A DNA stretch of 64,000 nt from Letharia columbiana (GCF_014066305.1 NW_023501038.1:1281001-1345000), one strand, 5' to 3'; counted from the first letter of the stretch, positions 12,481 through 26,910 are shown. The notes: a model not told the origin generated them from the letters alone. Translations and numbers: made by a program.

Positions 12481-12885
12481 CTTCGAATATAGCTATTTTT
12501 AAGCTTATTTAATAGCTATATAATCGTATTTTTTTTATTATTCTTCTTTTATATTTTAATTATCTATCGTCTATTAAGCTATCTTTTTATCTTTATCTTC
12601 TTTCTATTAATTATTAACTATCTCTATCTACTTTTTTTTTTAAAGTATTATTTAGAGTTATTATAGATAGTATAAATTAATAAGAAATAATTCTAGAGTT
12701 ATATAAACCTTCGCTTTATTATATTCTATTATCTTACTATACTTTACTAAATTAATTTTATATATTAAGATTTATCGATAAATTATATAATAAAATATTT
12801 CTAATATAATTTAGTCTTTTATATATATAATATATAGTGAATATAATTATAAAGTGTTATTTATTTTATCTTCGTTCTTTATATC

Positions 12886-13048
12886 TATTACGAGTATACT
12901 CTACTTAGCCCTTAACCCTATAACTAGCGAGCCTTAACGAAGATATCCTCTATTATATTATATCTTCTTTTCATATATATAGTTTAATAGTCTTATTATT
13001 CTATTCTATCTCACCTATATTAATATTATATCTATACTAGTCTTAATA
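12886..13048 (+). mobile_element. Solo LTR related to the 20-26.8 kb retroelement
   Basis: This 163 bp sequence starts TATTACGAGTATAC and ends in TAATA. It aligns along its length with the 164 bp LTRs at 20,000 and 26,639: the shared core is CCCTAT(A/G)(A/G)CTAGCG, then the C/T-rich stretch, then ACCTATATTAATATT. It differs mostly by C-to-T and G-to-A. No internal element sequence is attached, so it is a solo LTR or fragment. Confidence 0.75.
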
Positions 13049-14399
13049 TTATAATAAGACTCCTTTATACCCCCCGACGAAGAAAATTAACGAGTTTTTT
13101 ACTTTCTACTCGAAGTAAGCGACCGAGTCTAATAAAGAAAACGCTGGGTATTTCTATTATATAGAAACTCTACTATATATTCAAATTATAAGATATCTAT
13201 ATTATTCGAAAAAATCTATATTAGATAATCTATATTATTAATAATAGCTTAATTTATTAAAAAATCGAGTCCTCTATATCGTATATAAGAAATTCTTCTC
13301 CGCTCCGTTCCTCGCAAAAAATTTATAATTAAATAATAAACTATCGACGAATTTTCTATTATTCGAAAGGATACTATTTAGAGTACTTATAGTCTTTATA
13401 ACGACTTAATCGATTAGAAAACGAGTATTATAAACGTTATAGTTAAATTTCAACTCTTAATATAGAGATCTATTAGATTTCTCGACTCGTAAACGCCTTT
13501 ATAGTATTAGAATTTCAGAGACCTCTTCGCTTAATTCTATCTATATTCGTAATATTATAAATTCTTACTTAAATTAATCTATATTAATATTAAGATATCT
13601 TTCTTTATATCGTCATTTATCTATATATTATAATTAGCCTTATCTTATATACGATAATCTATATAGAAGATATTCGCCTTTAAATTCGCTACGACTTTAT
13701 ATACTACGTATATAGCGTTTTCTATTTACTAAGAATCTTTATTAACGATATCGCGAGATATTAACTTAATAAGAGAAGATATAAATCTAAAACTCGGCTA
13801 TTAATCGAAAAGATATAATATAATATAAGATATTAATCTATTATATTATACTCTAAGATAATATAGATTATTAAGATTTATAGAATTTTATATCTAGTAT
13901 AATATAAAATCTTAGCGATATATATTATAATATAATATATTTATAGTATTATACTATAAAATAATATATATATAGAATATTCTAATTAAAATTTTTATAT
14001 TTAGAAGTAGCTATTTTAATTATTATTCTAATTAATAATTACGCTAAATTAATAAGATATAGAATTAAATATAATTATATTTTATTACTTTATATATATA
14101 AAAGAAAGCGAGCTATATTTACTAATAATAAGAAAAGCTTATCTTTCTCTAATATTAGTCGCGCGAAATCCGCTAATACTTTATAATTAAAGTTATTAAT
14201 AATAATTTTATACGTCTATTATATATTTTCGATATCGCTATCTAATATAAAATTATACGTATTATAATTATAGCCTTCTTACTAAATTATTAATCTAGAA
14301 AAATTAATATATTTTTTAATATTCTTTTAAAAGTATCGTAGCTTAATATAATAAGTTATATTTTTTTAAGCTATCTTCTCGCGATATATAAAAAAAAGA

Positions 14400-16530
14400 T
14401 TAGATATAGAAAGTATATAAAAGTATATTTAATAATTCTAGAACGAATTAGCGATATTTATAATAATAATTAGAATTAAGAATTAGATATACTTAAATAA
14501 GAGATAGCTTTATATTACTTATATAATAGCGATAATAATAATTAAGATTAAAATATTAACTTAAATAGCGTAGCTTTTATAGTAAACTTTTTATTACTAT
14601 ATATTAGATTAATTATATATAAATAAAGATTTATAATTTTATCTTTTAAACGTAATTACGCTTAATATTTTAAGATTTTTATAATAGCTTAATACTTATT
14701 AGCTAGCGTATTAATATTATTATATTTAAACTATAATAGCGCTTATTATTAAATTCTATATTATACTTTTAAATAGTTTAAAAAATAAAATCTACTTAAT
14801 TATTAGCGTATATAATAAAATTATTCTTAATATTTATATCTTATTTAGCTTTAATATTATTTATTTTCTTTTAATTCGAGCTCTTATCTTTATTTATATA
14901 TATAATAATTTACGCGATAAGCGAAACTTTAAACTTCTTCGTAATTACGCTCGCGTATTTTTCTTATATAATATTATTAAAATATAAATTTACTAAAATA
15001 ATAACTAGAATTAGAAGTTATTTATTATTTATTTATTATATCTTATCTAATTTATTTAAAAGTTTACTTTTATTATAATAATAATATATCGATATATTTA
15101 ATTTTATATTTTTTAATAATTATAGTATAATTAATAATTAAGATATTAGCTTTCTTTACTTTTTTAACTAGTTTCTTCTTAAATATAAATATATTTATTC
15201 GCTATCGCGATCTCTTAGTATTTTTATTTTAACTAAGTTTATTCTTTACTTTTCGTTTTAATTAAAAGCTTAATCGTCGTTTAACTAACTTATATTAAGA
15301 CTTTTTAACATCGCTATTATTATTAGTATTTAATACTTATTATAATAAATTATTAGACTTAATCTCTTTTACTTTAATTACTATAAAAAAATAAATTAAT
15401 AGATATATATAAAAGAATTAAAGGGCTTATACGGATATCTACGAATATTAAGCTATTCTTAATTTTAATTAAAGTTTATTTTATTAAAAAGTACGTTAAT
15501 TCTAGTAAATATCGATATTAGAAATAAAGAGAATATATATTACGCGCTATTTTAAATATATTATTATAAAGTTCGATTTAAAAGATAATTATTTTTATAA
15601 AGATAATAAGACTTAAAGATAAGAAAGTAAGAATAGAATATACGAAAATTTTAATAAGTTATAATAGTTTAACGCTAGCTAAATTAGATAAAAATAATTA
15701 CTTACTAATTTACTCTCTTAAATCTTTTATTTTTTAATCTATATAGATTATAATAATAATAATAATTATTATAGAAGTAGCTAAGATTATATTAGATAAT
15801 AGCGCTTAATAAATATAATTCGCTTAAATTTAAATTTTTAAAATTAAAAAGAAAGTACTTTATTAATATCTAATTTAAGCTAGATAATTTAAAATAATTT
15901 AAAAATTTAATACGCGCGATAGATATCTAAGCTTTTCTTTCTCTCTTCTTTCTCTTTAAAACTTTTTTTTTTATATTAACTCTTCTTATTATTAGATTAT
16001 CTTCTTTATATATTAAACTTCTATTTAAATAATCTAATATTATTATAGCGATATTAAAAGTATAACGTAGTTATTAAGTTATATATTTATTCTTTATCTT
16101 TTAATAACTTTAAGTTAATACGTAGATAGATCGCGCGAAGAGCTTAACTTATATACACTTAATTTATCGTTAATAGCTCTTCAAAAAAGCTAATACTATT
16201 CTAGAGTACTAAATATAGCGTTAAAATAAAGTCTTTATTAGATATCGTTACCGCTTTAATTACTATTATTATTACTTTAATAAATATTATCTCTACTTTA
16301 ATAAATATCGCCTTTATTTTAATAATATTAAAGCGTTAATAGAAATTAGATAATATATTCTTCTAATTATTATTATATTTATTATATATAATTAACGCGA
16401 GCTATAGCTTAAGCTTTATATAAGATTTATTACTATTAAAAGTCGATTAATCTTATAATCTTAAAGCTCTTCTTTTAATATCTAATTCGTTAAATTATAT
16501 TTAATTAAAATCTATTAAAGCGCTATCGTA
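14400..16530. repeat. Direct duplication, copy 1 (about 2.1 kb)
   Basis: The block beginning near TTTAATAATTCTAGAACGAA (about 14,429) recurs in the same order and orientation about 2.55 kb downstream, including GGGCTTATA...ATTAAGCTAT (15,423 versus 17,984) and GATCGCGCGAAGAGCTTAA near 16,130. The copies differ mainly by transitions and small indels. The original element is not recognisable to me. Confidence 0.75.
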
Positions 16531-16959
16531 TTTAAAGATTTACTTTTAAAGTATTATATAAAATAATAGAAGTCTTTCTAATTTATTAGTTTAAGAGTAA
16601 ATTTCTTATTACTACGCTTTATAATTAGCTCTAATAATTTCTATTTAAATAAATATCTATTTTTATATAATATATAAAAAGCGAGTTATATTATAAAAAA
16701 AGAATCTAGATCTTATAATTATCTTAGCTAAGTCGTTTAAATTAAAGATAAAAATATATTTATCTTTATATAATTTAGTTATTAAATTAGTTAATTATTA
16801 TAAATATAACTATAAAATATAATTATATATTATTAATTATCTTAATAATTATAAAAAGTGTAAGAGAAATAAAATTATATAATTAAGTACTTATAAACTT
16901 TTCTCTTTTAAATATTTATTTTAATTTAGAGTTTAATCGCTATCTAATTAAAAAAAAGG

Positions 16960-19050
16960 TAAAATATAAAAAATATATAAAAGTAGATTTAATAATTCTA
17001 GAACGAATTAACGATATTTATAATAATAATTAGAATTAAGAATTAGATATACTTAAATAAAAGATAGCTTTATATTATTTATATAATAATAAGAGTAATA
17101 ATTAAGATTAAAGTATTAATTTAGATAATATAACTTTTATAATAAACTTTTTATTATTATATATTAAATTAATTATATATTAATAAAGATTTATAATTTT
17201 ATCTTTTAAGCGTAATCGCGTTTAATATCTTAAGATTTTTATAATAGCTTAATACTTATTAATTAACGCGTTAATACTTTTATATTTAAACTATAATAAA
17301 GCTTATTATTAAATTCTATATCGCGCTTTTAAATAATTTAAAAAATAAAGTTTATTTAATTATTAGCGCGTATAGTAAGATTATTCTTAATACTTATACT
17401 CTATTTAGCTTCGATATTATTCATTTTCTTCTAATTTAAACTCTTATCTTTATTTATATATATAATAATTTATATAAAAAGCGAAACTCTAGACTTTCTT
17501 TAAATTACGCTCGCGTATTTTTTTTATATAATATTATTAAAATGTAAGTCTATTAGAATAATAATTAGAATTAAAAGCTATTTATCGCTTATCTATTATA
17601 TTTTATTTAATTTTCTTAAAAGCTTACTTTTATTTTAATTATAATATATTAATATATCTAGCTTTATATTTATTATAGATTATAATATAATTAATAATTA
17701 AGATATTAGCTTTCTTTACTTTCTTAACTAATTTCTTCTTAAATATAAATATATCTATTCGCTATCGCGATCTCTTAATATTTTTATTTTTATTAAACTT
17801 ATTCTTTATTTTTTATTTTAATTAAGAGCTTAATTATCGTCTAATTAATCTACGTTAAAACTTTTTAATATTATTATTATTATTAATATTTAATATTTAT
17901 TATAATAAATTATTAGACTTAATATCTTCTACTTTAATCGCTATAAAAAGATAAATTAATAAATATATATAAAGAAATTAAAGGGCTTATATAAATATTT
18001 ATAGATATTAAGCTATACTTAATTTTAATTAATACTTATTTTATTAAAAAGTGTATTAATTCTAGTAAGTATTAAAGTTAGAAATATAAAGAATATATAT
18101 TATATACTATTTTAATTATAGAGTTTAAATTAAAAGAATAATTATTTATATAAAGAAAAGAAAATAAAAACGAAATACGCGAAAATTTTAATAAGTTATA
18201 ATAGTTTTATTTTAATTAAATTAGATAAAGATAATTATTTATTAACTCGCTCTTTTAGATATCTTATCTTTTAATCTATACGAATTATAATAATAATTAT
18301 AAATATTATAGAAGTAGCTAAGATTATACTAAATAATAGCGCTTAATAAGCGTAATTTATTTAAGCTTAAATCTTTAAAATTAAAGAGAAAGCGCGTTAT
18401 TTATTAATATTTAAATTAAACTAGATAATATAAAGTAATCTAAATATTTAATATACGCGATAGATATATAAGCTTTTCCTCTTCTCTAAAACTTTCTTTT
18501 TTATATTAACTCTTCTTCTTATAAGATTATCTTCTTTATATCTTAAACTTCTATTTAAGTAATTTAATATTATTATAATAATACTTAAAAAATAATATAA
18601 ACGTTAAATTATATATTTATTCTTTATTTATTAATAACTTTAGATTAATATATAACCGCGCGAAGAGCTTAATTTATATATATTTAATTTATTATTAATA
18701 GCTTCTCGAAAAAGCTAATATTATTTTAGACTATATAAGATAATAATCTATTTAAAAGCGTTATAATAAAGCGTTTATTAGATATCGCCGCTACTTTAAT
18801 AGATATCGCTATTATTTTAATAAATATCGTTATTACTTTAATACATATCGTCTTTACTTTAATAATATTAAAATATTAGTAAAAACTAAATAATATATTC
18901 TTTTAATTATTATTATTTTTATTATATATTATTAATACGAGCTATAGCTTAAGCTTTACGCGAGATTTATTATTATTAAATTTTAATTAATTTTATAATT
19001 TCGAAGCTTTTCTTTTAGCGCGTAATTCGTAAGATTTTATATTATATATA
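16960..19050. repeat. Direct duplication, copy 2 (about 2.1 kb)
   Basis: Same-orientation partner of 14,400-16,530, with TTTAATAATTCTAGAACGAA near 16,989 and CGCGCGAAGAGCTTAA near 18,657. Roughly 430 bp of unrelated decayed sequence separates the two copies. Such a pair is the kind of substrate RIP acts on. Confidence 0.75.
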
Positions 19051-19540
19051 TATTATATTATTTAACTATCATTTTTAAAGTTTCGCTTTTAAAAGATAAC
19101 TCTATATTCTTATAATAAATAAAATACTAAATAAAATAATTAATAGAATTTAATCTTTTATTTATTAGCTAATAATAAGTCTTATAATTTATATATCTAA
19201 TTATATTTAAGATTATAATTATAATTATCTTTATAATTAAAATTAATATAAGTTAAAACTTTCTATTAATATATAGCTTTTTTCGAAAGATTTATATAAG
19301 TGTAATTAAAGATTAATATTCTTCTTTTAAATATTAAACGCTTAATAAGAAGTACTAGAAGATTTATATCTAGATATTTATTAACTATATATTAAAATTT
19401 ATTTATTTTAAATTTTAGATATAAATATCTTTACTTCTAGATAAGATAAAGAAATTATAAATTTAAAATCGAATATTACTAAGAGTTATCTACTATTTTC
19501 TATCATATTTTAACTATTTACGATTATTAATATATTTATT

Positions 19541-19999
19541 AATAAGAAAGATATACTATTACTATACGAATTTAATCGCGATATTAATAATAATTATTAG
19601 AACTAAAGCTATTAAATATAAAAATACTTATTAATAAGAAAGGCGTATTATTACTATACGAATTTATAAGTTTAATCGCGATATTAATAGTAATTATAGA
19701 AACTAAAGTTATTAAATATAAAGATACTCGCTAATAAGAAAAGCGTATTATTACTATATAAATTTAATCGCGATATTAATAGTAATTATCGAAACTAAAA
19801 CTATCGAATATAGAGATACTCGTTAATAAGAAAGATATACTATTATTATATGAATTTAATCGCGATATTAATAGTAATTATTAGAACTAAAGCTATTAAA
19901 TATAGAAATACCCGTTAATAAGAAAAGCGTACTATTACTATACGAATTTAGTCGCGATATTAATAGTAATTATAGAAATTAAAACTATTAGATATAAAG
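19541..19999 (+). repeat. Tandem repeat, about 92 bp unit, left part
   Basis: Units begin with AATAAGAAA at 19,541, 19,633, 19,733, 19,825 and 19,917, so the spacing is 92, 100, 92 and 92 bp. Each holds TTTAATCGCGATATTAAT. The second unit has a short insertion. The fifth unit is cut by the LTR at 20,000 and the array resumes at 26,803. Confidence 0.85.
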
Positions 20000-20163
20000 T
20001 GTTACGAGCGTACCCTTGACACACCCCTCAGCCCTATGGCTAGCGGGCCTTGGCGGAGGCATCCCCTACCATATCATGCCTCCTTCCCACCTACATAGTT
20101 CGGTACCTTAGTTATCTTATTTAATATACCTATATTAATATTGTATCTGTACTAGTCCTAACA
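20000..20163 (+). repeat. 5' LTR, nearly free of RIP
   Basis: Begins TGTTACGAGCGTACCC and ends CCTAACA. It retains many CpA and TpG dinucleotides that are TpA in the 3' LTR, and is GC-richer than everything around it. Confidence 0.9.
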
Positions 20164-23100
20164 CTATAACTAAGGTTAACCCACTCATTTTATTCGTATT
20201 AGTAGACGAATTCAAAGAAACGCGCTAACAGAGGCTTTGACAAGAAACCAAGTTAAGCCATCGTATCTCTAAGTAAGCCTATCAGACAGGTAATTCGATT
20301 TCAAAGCGAATCGGACTCGGCAAATAGTAGTCGAGAGATAAATAAGGTATTGGACCATTCGTACGGCTAGCGAATCGAAAGAAATAGCCAACACCAACAA
20401 AACAACAAAACACCATTTGCAAGCTTCCCCGTATACAACTTCTCTATGAGATAAGGGACCCCCTAGGCGGAGCAAGTGCACTCGAAAAGCACTATTCAAA
20501 GCACCTACAGTCTTCTTAACACCTCAAACGATCAAGAGATAAGTGTGTTAAACCCCGCAAAGAAACACTCCTTGGGCTTCACAGTGAAAAAATTTTATTC
20601 TCGACACCGAATAATTTCGACGCGCCTTGGAGAAACTTCACTGTTCTCTAGTACATCTGGTGTCCCCAACACCCATTCTTTCGGAGCATTTAAACTCCTC
20701 TCCACTTTGTTTCAACCTTCTTTTTCATGGCAAAGTCCAACATCGAAAGAATAGATCAAATCAAGACCCTACTTAAGCAAACCAAGTTCCGACGGGTGTT
20801 AGTTCTACTAGATAATGCAGCCGACGACGTAGACTCGACAGAAACGCCTTAGAATATCGCTAATAGCTTACAACTACAACATTAAGCCAAGCACCAACCC
20901 GACGAATTCATAATTATATTAAATGAAATTCATTAGAAGAGAGACAATTTCCGAAAGATTACTACTCGATATTACGTCGTTATAATAAAAAAGAACCTAG
21001 CCATAAACGATTTATTTCAAGTTTATAGAATAACCGAGAAGGCAAATCAACTAACCCGAGACTTTTAGAAGAATATAACTTTCTTATAACGAAAAGTTAA
21101 TAATCTTAATCTATAGTCGATAAAGAACTCATAAATACCCTCAATCGAGGAAGAACGCACGCCTAGATAATCAAAAGAGAAATTAGTTAAGGTCTTAAAT
21201 CCACCTCTATTCATCGACGATAGTAATCCTATTTAGAATAACTAATTTTTTAGAATAAAATAGAAATTTAGAGCTAATAGCGATTATTATCTTATTAAAA
21301 ACTCTAAGATAGTTTATATAGTCTTACGACTCGGCGGTAAGACTATATAGTACATTATATATAGAAGACTTCGAAACTCTATTAATCTATATTAGTCTAT
21401 TAGTAAGATTATAAACGAGTTAGCTGATATCTACGAAAACTTAGATCGACATAATAATATATAGCGTAATATGTATACTCTATAACAAGAAATTCGACTC
21501 TTTATCGACTTCTATTTAAACTTTATTCGACTAAGCATTATTCTTAATATTAATAAAATCGTTATAGTAAAATATTACCTTTCAAACAAATTAAGAAGTA
21601 ATCTAAGGAAGTTATAAAATATTATAGAGGGGTTTACCACCTTAAAGGCTATAAAGGAATACCTTCGAAAACTAAATAACTTATACCGTACTAGATATAA
21701 AGATATAGAGTTTACGAAGGCTACTATAAAGTTAATTATAATATAAACTACGGTTAATATATATCTTATATCTATTACTAAGGCTATAACCGCTATACCT
21801 CTAAATATTAAGATTAATCTAAAATTAAGAGAACTAATATACTATAACTACGATAAGAAAGACTATTATCGAAATAACTATATAATAACTACTCAAATCG
21901 AGGCCGGCAAAAAAATCTTTAAGAAAGCACAACTTCACGCGATAGATATAAACGAAGAATTCGAAATTAACAACGTCGATACTATAGATAGCGACGATTC
22001 TTCTTCAAATTCGAGAAATAAATAGCCTCTTTCAAAGTTACGATAAGAGATACCTACGAAGTATATCTAATAGATACTCTTAATAACGCCCTAACACATT
22101 ATCCTTTCCGTATATAAGTTACGCTTTCATTATAAGAGAGAACTTATCTACTTAAAAACTCCCTTATAAATAGTAGATATACCGATACTTATATAGTTAT
22201 AAACGAGTTCTTAATTCCAGCGATATATAAGGCCCTATATCTAGAACTACTTTTACTATTACGATTTAAACTACTAAGAGATTATAACGATTAGATCGTA
22301 AAACGACTAATTATATACTATTTACTTCTAACGATAATAGTAAAAGACTATCGAGAAGAAATATATTTAATATTAATTATACTATTAAAATATAATATAA
22401 TAGTTGAAAAATCATAAATGAATAAATATGGGGTAGTTCTTAATATGTTACGGGATAAGATACTCTTTCTATCTAATCGATGTAATTATAATAATAATTA
22501 GATATTAATAATAAACGAACTCCCCTTCCTATTAACTTCGGACCTTCGGCCATCTACACCACTTACCTCTCTACCTATTATACTAAAATAATAAAGCTCT
22601 CCCTCACCTACTTACGATAACGAGACTAATTCGAATATCTTCTTATCGAATAAGAACGAGAATAATAAAGAGTCTAAGTCTATTAATATCGCCGAGATTA
22701 ATATAGCGATCTACTATTAACTGGCCCGTGAAAAGATAATAAGTTATTTACATTAATAGTAAATAAGGTCTATAATAACTCGCCAATATCATATATATCT
22801 CTTATTGCCCGGATATCTCGTGGTTCTCGTATATCGGTTAATAAACTCTATCCCTATAACTTAGAAAAGAAATATAAAAAGTATTATAGTTTCTATTACT
22901 CTATTTAGATTAATAGCACCGACGAGGTTAGTTCTAAGAAGGTAAAATATAAGCTATCTACGAAGTATTACGACTACCTCGATATTTTCGATAAGACTAA
23001 AGCGAATATACTTCCCTCACACCGTCTTTATAATCATAAACTAAAATTCAACGATAGCTTCGATAAAATAAAACTTTCGAAAAGTAGAATCTATTTAATA

Positions 23101-26100
23101 TCAAAATATAAACTAAAATAGATAAAGAAGTACCTAGATAAACATTTAAAGAAGGGATTCATAACATCAAGCTATACATTATTCGCCTTATCTATCCTAT
23201 TCGCGAAAAAGTTGAATAGAGGATTACGTTTTTGTGTGGATTATTAAAAGCTAAACGCTATTACTAAAAGAAATCGATATCTAATTCTATTAATAGATAA
23301 GGTTTTAATAAGAATTTAGGGATATAAATATCTTACTCGATTAGATATTATAGCCGCGTTTAATAAACTACGTATATACTTCGATAGCGAGAATTTCACT
23401 ACTTTTATTATCTCCCTTAAAGTATATAAGTATTAAGTTCTCTCCTTCGATCTAATTAACGACTTAATTACATATTAATAATATATAAATAATATTCTAT
23501 TCGAGTACCTAAACGACTTCTACTAGATCTATCTCGATGATATACTTATCTATAATAAGATAAAAAAGAAATACATTCAATACGTTAGATAAATTCTTTA
23601 GAAATTAAGAGATATCGGCCTTTAGATAAATATCCTTAAGTGCGAATTCTATATTTAGAAAATCAAATTTTTAGATCTACTAATATCTATAGACGGGTTA
23701 CGAATAAACTCTATTAAAATTTAGACTATTATTAAGTAAACTACACCTACCAACCTTAAAGAGGTATAGGCCTTTATCGGATTTTGCAATTTTTACCGGC
23801 GATTCATTAGAGACTTCTCTAAAATAGTTAAACTTATAATAAAACTCACGATAAAAGAGGCTATATTTAATTAGTCCCCAGCATATTAAGAGGCCTTCTA
23901 CTTTCTTAAAATCGCTGTTACTAAAGCTTCGATTCTACGTTATTTCAATAGAATAAAAAACGTCGTCCTAGAGACTAACTCTTCCGACTATATTAACGAA
24001 GATATTCTTTTCTAATACGACAATAAGAAAATACTTCACCCGATAGTCTTCTATAGTAAGAATCTCACTCCAGTCGAGTGTAATTATTAGATCTACGATA
24101 AGGAGTTGCTAGCCATTATTCGCTATCTTAAATACTAGCGTTCTAAATTAAAATACATCGACATCTCTATCAAGATCTTCACAAATTATAAAGGCTTAAT
24201 ATACTTCGCTAAAGAAAGAGATCTTAGCCGTCATTAGGCCCGCTATTTAAATATACTATCCAAATTTAATATAAAGATCATCTATCGATTAGAACCTTAG
24301 AACGTTAAGGCGGATATACTTATACGAATAACTGAGTATAAACTAATTAATCTCGGAGACGAACGATTACGCTAATAGTATCAAATAATTCTTACTTCTA
24401 ATCGATTGAAATTAAATAGCGAACATATCGACGTATATATAATTAACGATCTTATCTATTACAAGATAGTAGGGGTTAATAAAAAAGATAAGTATTATAT
24501 AAAAATCCGTAAGGCTATCGCTAAAAACAAAGATAAGTTTTAAGAGATTACTCTCAGTAAATACTCCGTATAAGACGAGATACTTTATTATTAAGACCGT
24601 TTATAGATATTCAATAATATATACACCGATATTATTCGAGAGGTATATAATTAACTATTCTACGGATATTTCGAGATAGTATATACTTATAAGCTACTTA
24701 AAAGGGAATACTATTAGCGAGATATAAGAATTATTATAGCTACCTACGTTTAGAATTACTATATCTATTAAAGGGCTAAAGCGCCTTACGATCGAGAGTA
24801 TAATTTACTATAGCCTCTATTAATCTCATAGAAGCGATAGTAAGATATATCGATCGACTTCGTTATAGGCTTATCTATATTCAACGGCTATAACGCTATT
24901 TAGATAGCGATCGATCGACTTACTAAAGAACATTACTATATAGCCTATTTTAACATCGATAAAAACACTACCGCTAAGAAGATAATTAACTTACTACTTA
25001 AGAAAGTATTTCGCTTATATAACCTATCGGCCTTAATAATATCAAATTGAAAACCTTAATTCATAGCTATTATATAAAAGTCTTTTTTACGAGAGACTAA
25101 GTATTATAGTCAAGCTATTAATAGCCTTCCACTCTGAAACCGATAGATAAATCGAACGAGCGAATTAGAATATAAAGCGTTATCTTCGAATATACTATAA
25201 CTATATATAAGACGACTAAATAAGATAACTATCTATTACCGAGTTCGTCGATAATAATACTATCTTATCGACTATTAATATCTTATCTTTCCTCGCGAAT
25301 AAGAGATTTTATCCTCGAATAACTTTTAGCTTAAATACTATCGACTATAAAATCACACGTAAATATCTTAATACTACTCGAGCGGAGAATATTACGAATT
25401 ATATAAAATAAGTTTTTAAGTATATTCGAAGTAATATAGATCGCGCTTAGAAGGCTATAGCTACGTAAATTAATAAGTATCGATAAAAGATTACTTTTTA
25501 AATAGGCGATAAGGTCTTTCTAAATAATAAGAATATCACCTTTAATCGCCCTTCCCGTAAATTAGACTATAAGAGACTTAATTTATTCAAGATTATAGGT
25601 CTTATTAAAATCTTATATCATCTAAAACTTTCATTAAGTATAAGAATTCACAACGTCTTTCATCTTAATCTCTTAAGTCTCGCGATAAATAACTTATTAT
25701 TAGAATAGATAAACTCTTCGTCGAAATATATTACTATCAACGATCGGACTAAATAGATTATTGAAAAAATACTTATCTTCAAATTAATCTATAGTCGTCT
25801 TAAGTATAAGATTAAGTGAAAAGGTCTCGATAATAATACTATCTGATATAATGCGAATGGCGGTAAATTCGAAAATTACTAGGACCTAATAGACGATTTT
25901 TATAAACGATATCTCGAAGAGTCTTACCTATAAAGAATTAACTAATAAGATTCCGGAACTATCTTAAACACCCCGTTTTCAGTCAAATTAAAACCGTCCG
26001 ATATCTTCGCAATACCCTCATTTTTTCAGGGCCGAGAATCGATCCCCTAGGCTCATATTAATCGGAAATGACATTATATATAGCCTTTCACGCAGGGTCC

Positions 26101-26638
26101 CCTTACTAACTAATATTCAAGTATCTTTTAAAGCTATAATATATTATCTATAAACCTTACTATCGTCGTTAATAGCCTTAATCGATATCGGCTATATAGT
26201 ACCCTACGAAGAAACTCACTTAATATTAAATTAGGGTTTTTAGCGCCTATAGCTCAATTCGATTCGAAAGCCCTCGACTAATCACATCGCATCATTTCAC
26301 CGACATTCCACCCACTCAGATATAGATTCGAAAATTATTATTATTTACCCCTACGTCCATAAATCTTATTTTCGTCATACTACACCGATTTCCTCTTAGC
26401 TAAGCTCTCTATATACGCCTAAATCACGACTAACGACATTACTATAATACGACTAAGAAGAGTTATTATCGTTACTAATACCGCCCTTAAAGAAAGATAT
26501 TATACTAGAAGATTCCAGATACGATTATTTCTTTACTACTTTTATTATTTTTCAGACGTTAAGCGTGCATATATACCCATTTTTCTACCTTTCCACTTAT
26601 TAATTATAGGATATAATTTAATAAAGAAGGGGGGATAG

Positions 26639-26802
26639 TATTACGAGCGTACCCTTAATATACCCCTTAACCCTATGACTAGCGGGCCTTAACGAAGATA
26701 TCCCCTATTATATTATACCTCCTTCCCACCTATATAGTTCGATATCTTAGTTATCTTATTTAATATACCTATATTAATATTACATCTATATCGATTCTAA
26801 TA
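26639..26802 (+). repeat. 3' LTR, heavily RIP-mutated
   Basis: Same length as the 5' LTR (164 bp). By hand alignment there are about 28 differences, all transitions, and about 25 of them go toward A/T in this copy. It follows the polypurine tract directly. Confidence 0.9.
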
Positions 26803-26910
26803 CTTATAAAGATACTCGCTAATAAGAAAGACGTGCTATTACTATATAAATTTAATCGCGATATTAATAATAATTATAGAAATTAAAGCTATCGAATATA
26901 GGAATACGAT
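26803..26910 (+). repeat. Tandem repeat, 92 bp unit, right part
   Basis: Resumes the unit interrupted at 19,999 (TAAAGATACTCGCTAATAAG, then TTTAATCGCGATATTAAT). The 7 bp TATAAAG is found both just before the 5' LTR (19,993-19,999) and just after the element (26,805-26,811), offset 2 bp from the LTR end; this may be the target duplication. Confidence 0.75.

Larger units (their letters stand above)
20000..26802 (+). mobile_element. Ty3/gypsy chromodomain LTR retrotransposon, RIP-inactivated
   Basis: A 6.8 kb element bounded by 164 bp LTRs with TGTTA...TAACA ends. A polypurine tract (AAAGAAGGGGGGATAG) abuts the 3' LTR. Internal order on the plus strand: gag-like region opening MAKSNIERIDQIKTLL at 20,727; reverse transcriptase with LDIIAAFNKLR near 23,345 and the YLDDILIY catalytic motif near 23,530; RNase H-like LETNSSDY near 23,965; integrase with SIDFVIG near 24,848; and a C-terminal chromodomain (IIEKIL..., YKIKWKGLD) near 25,756-25,920. 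The gag-RT-RNaseH-IN-chromodomain order is that of chromoviruses. Frames are interrupted by many TAG/TAA stops, so it cannot be autonomous. It has inserted into the 92 bp tandem repeat. Confidence 0.88.

Noticed and set aside
20269..20754. Two overlapping frames (minus 20,269-20,499 and plus 20,476-20,754)
   Set aside because: They lie in the leader of the LTR retroelement, between the 5' LTR and gag, and stay open only because this part escaped RIP.
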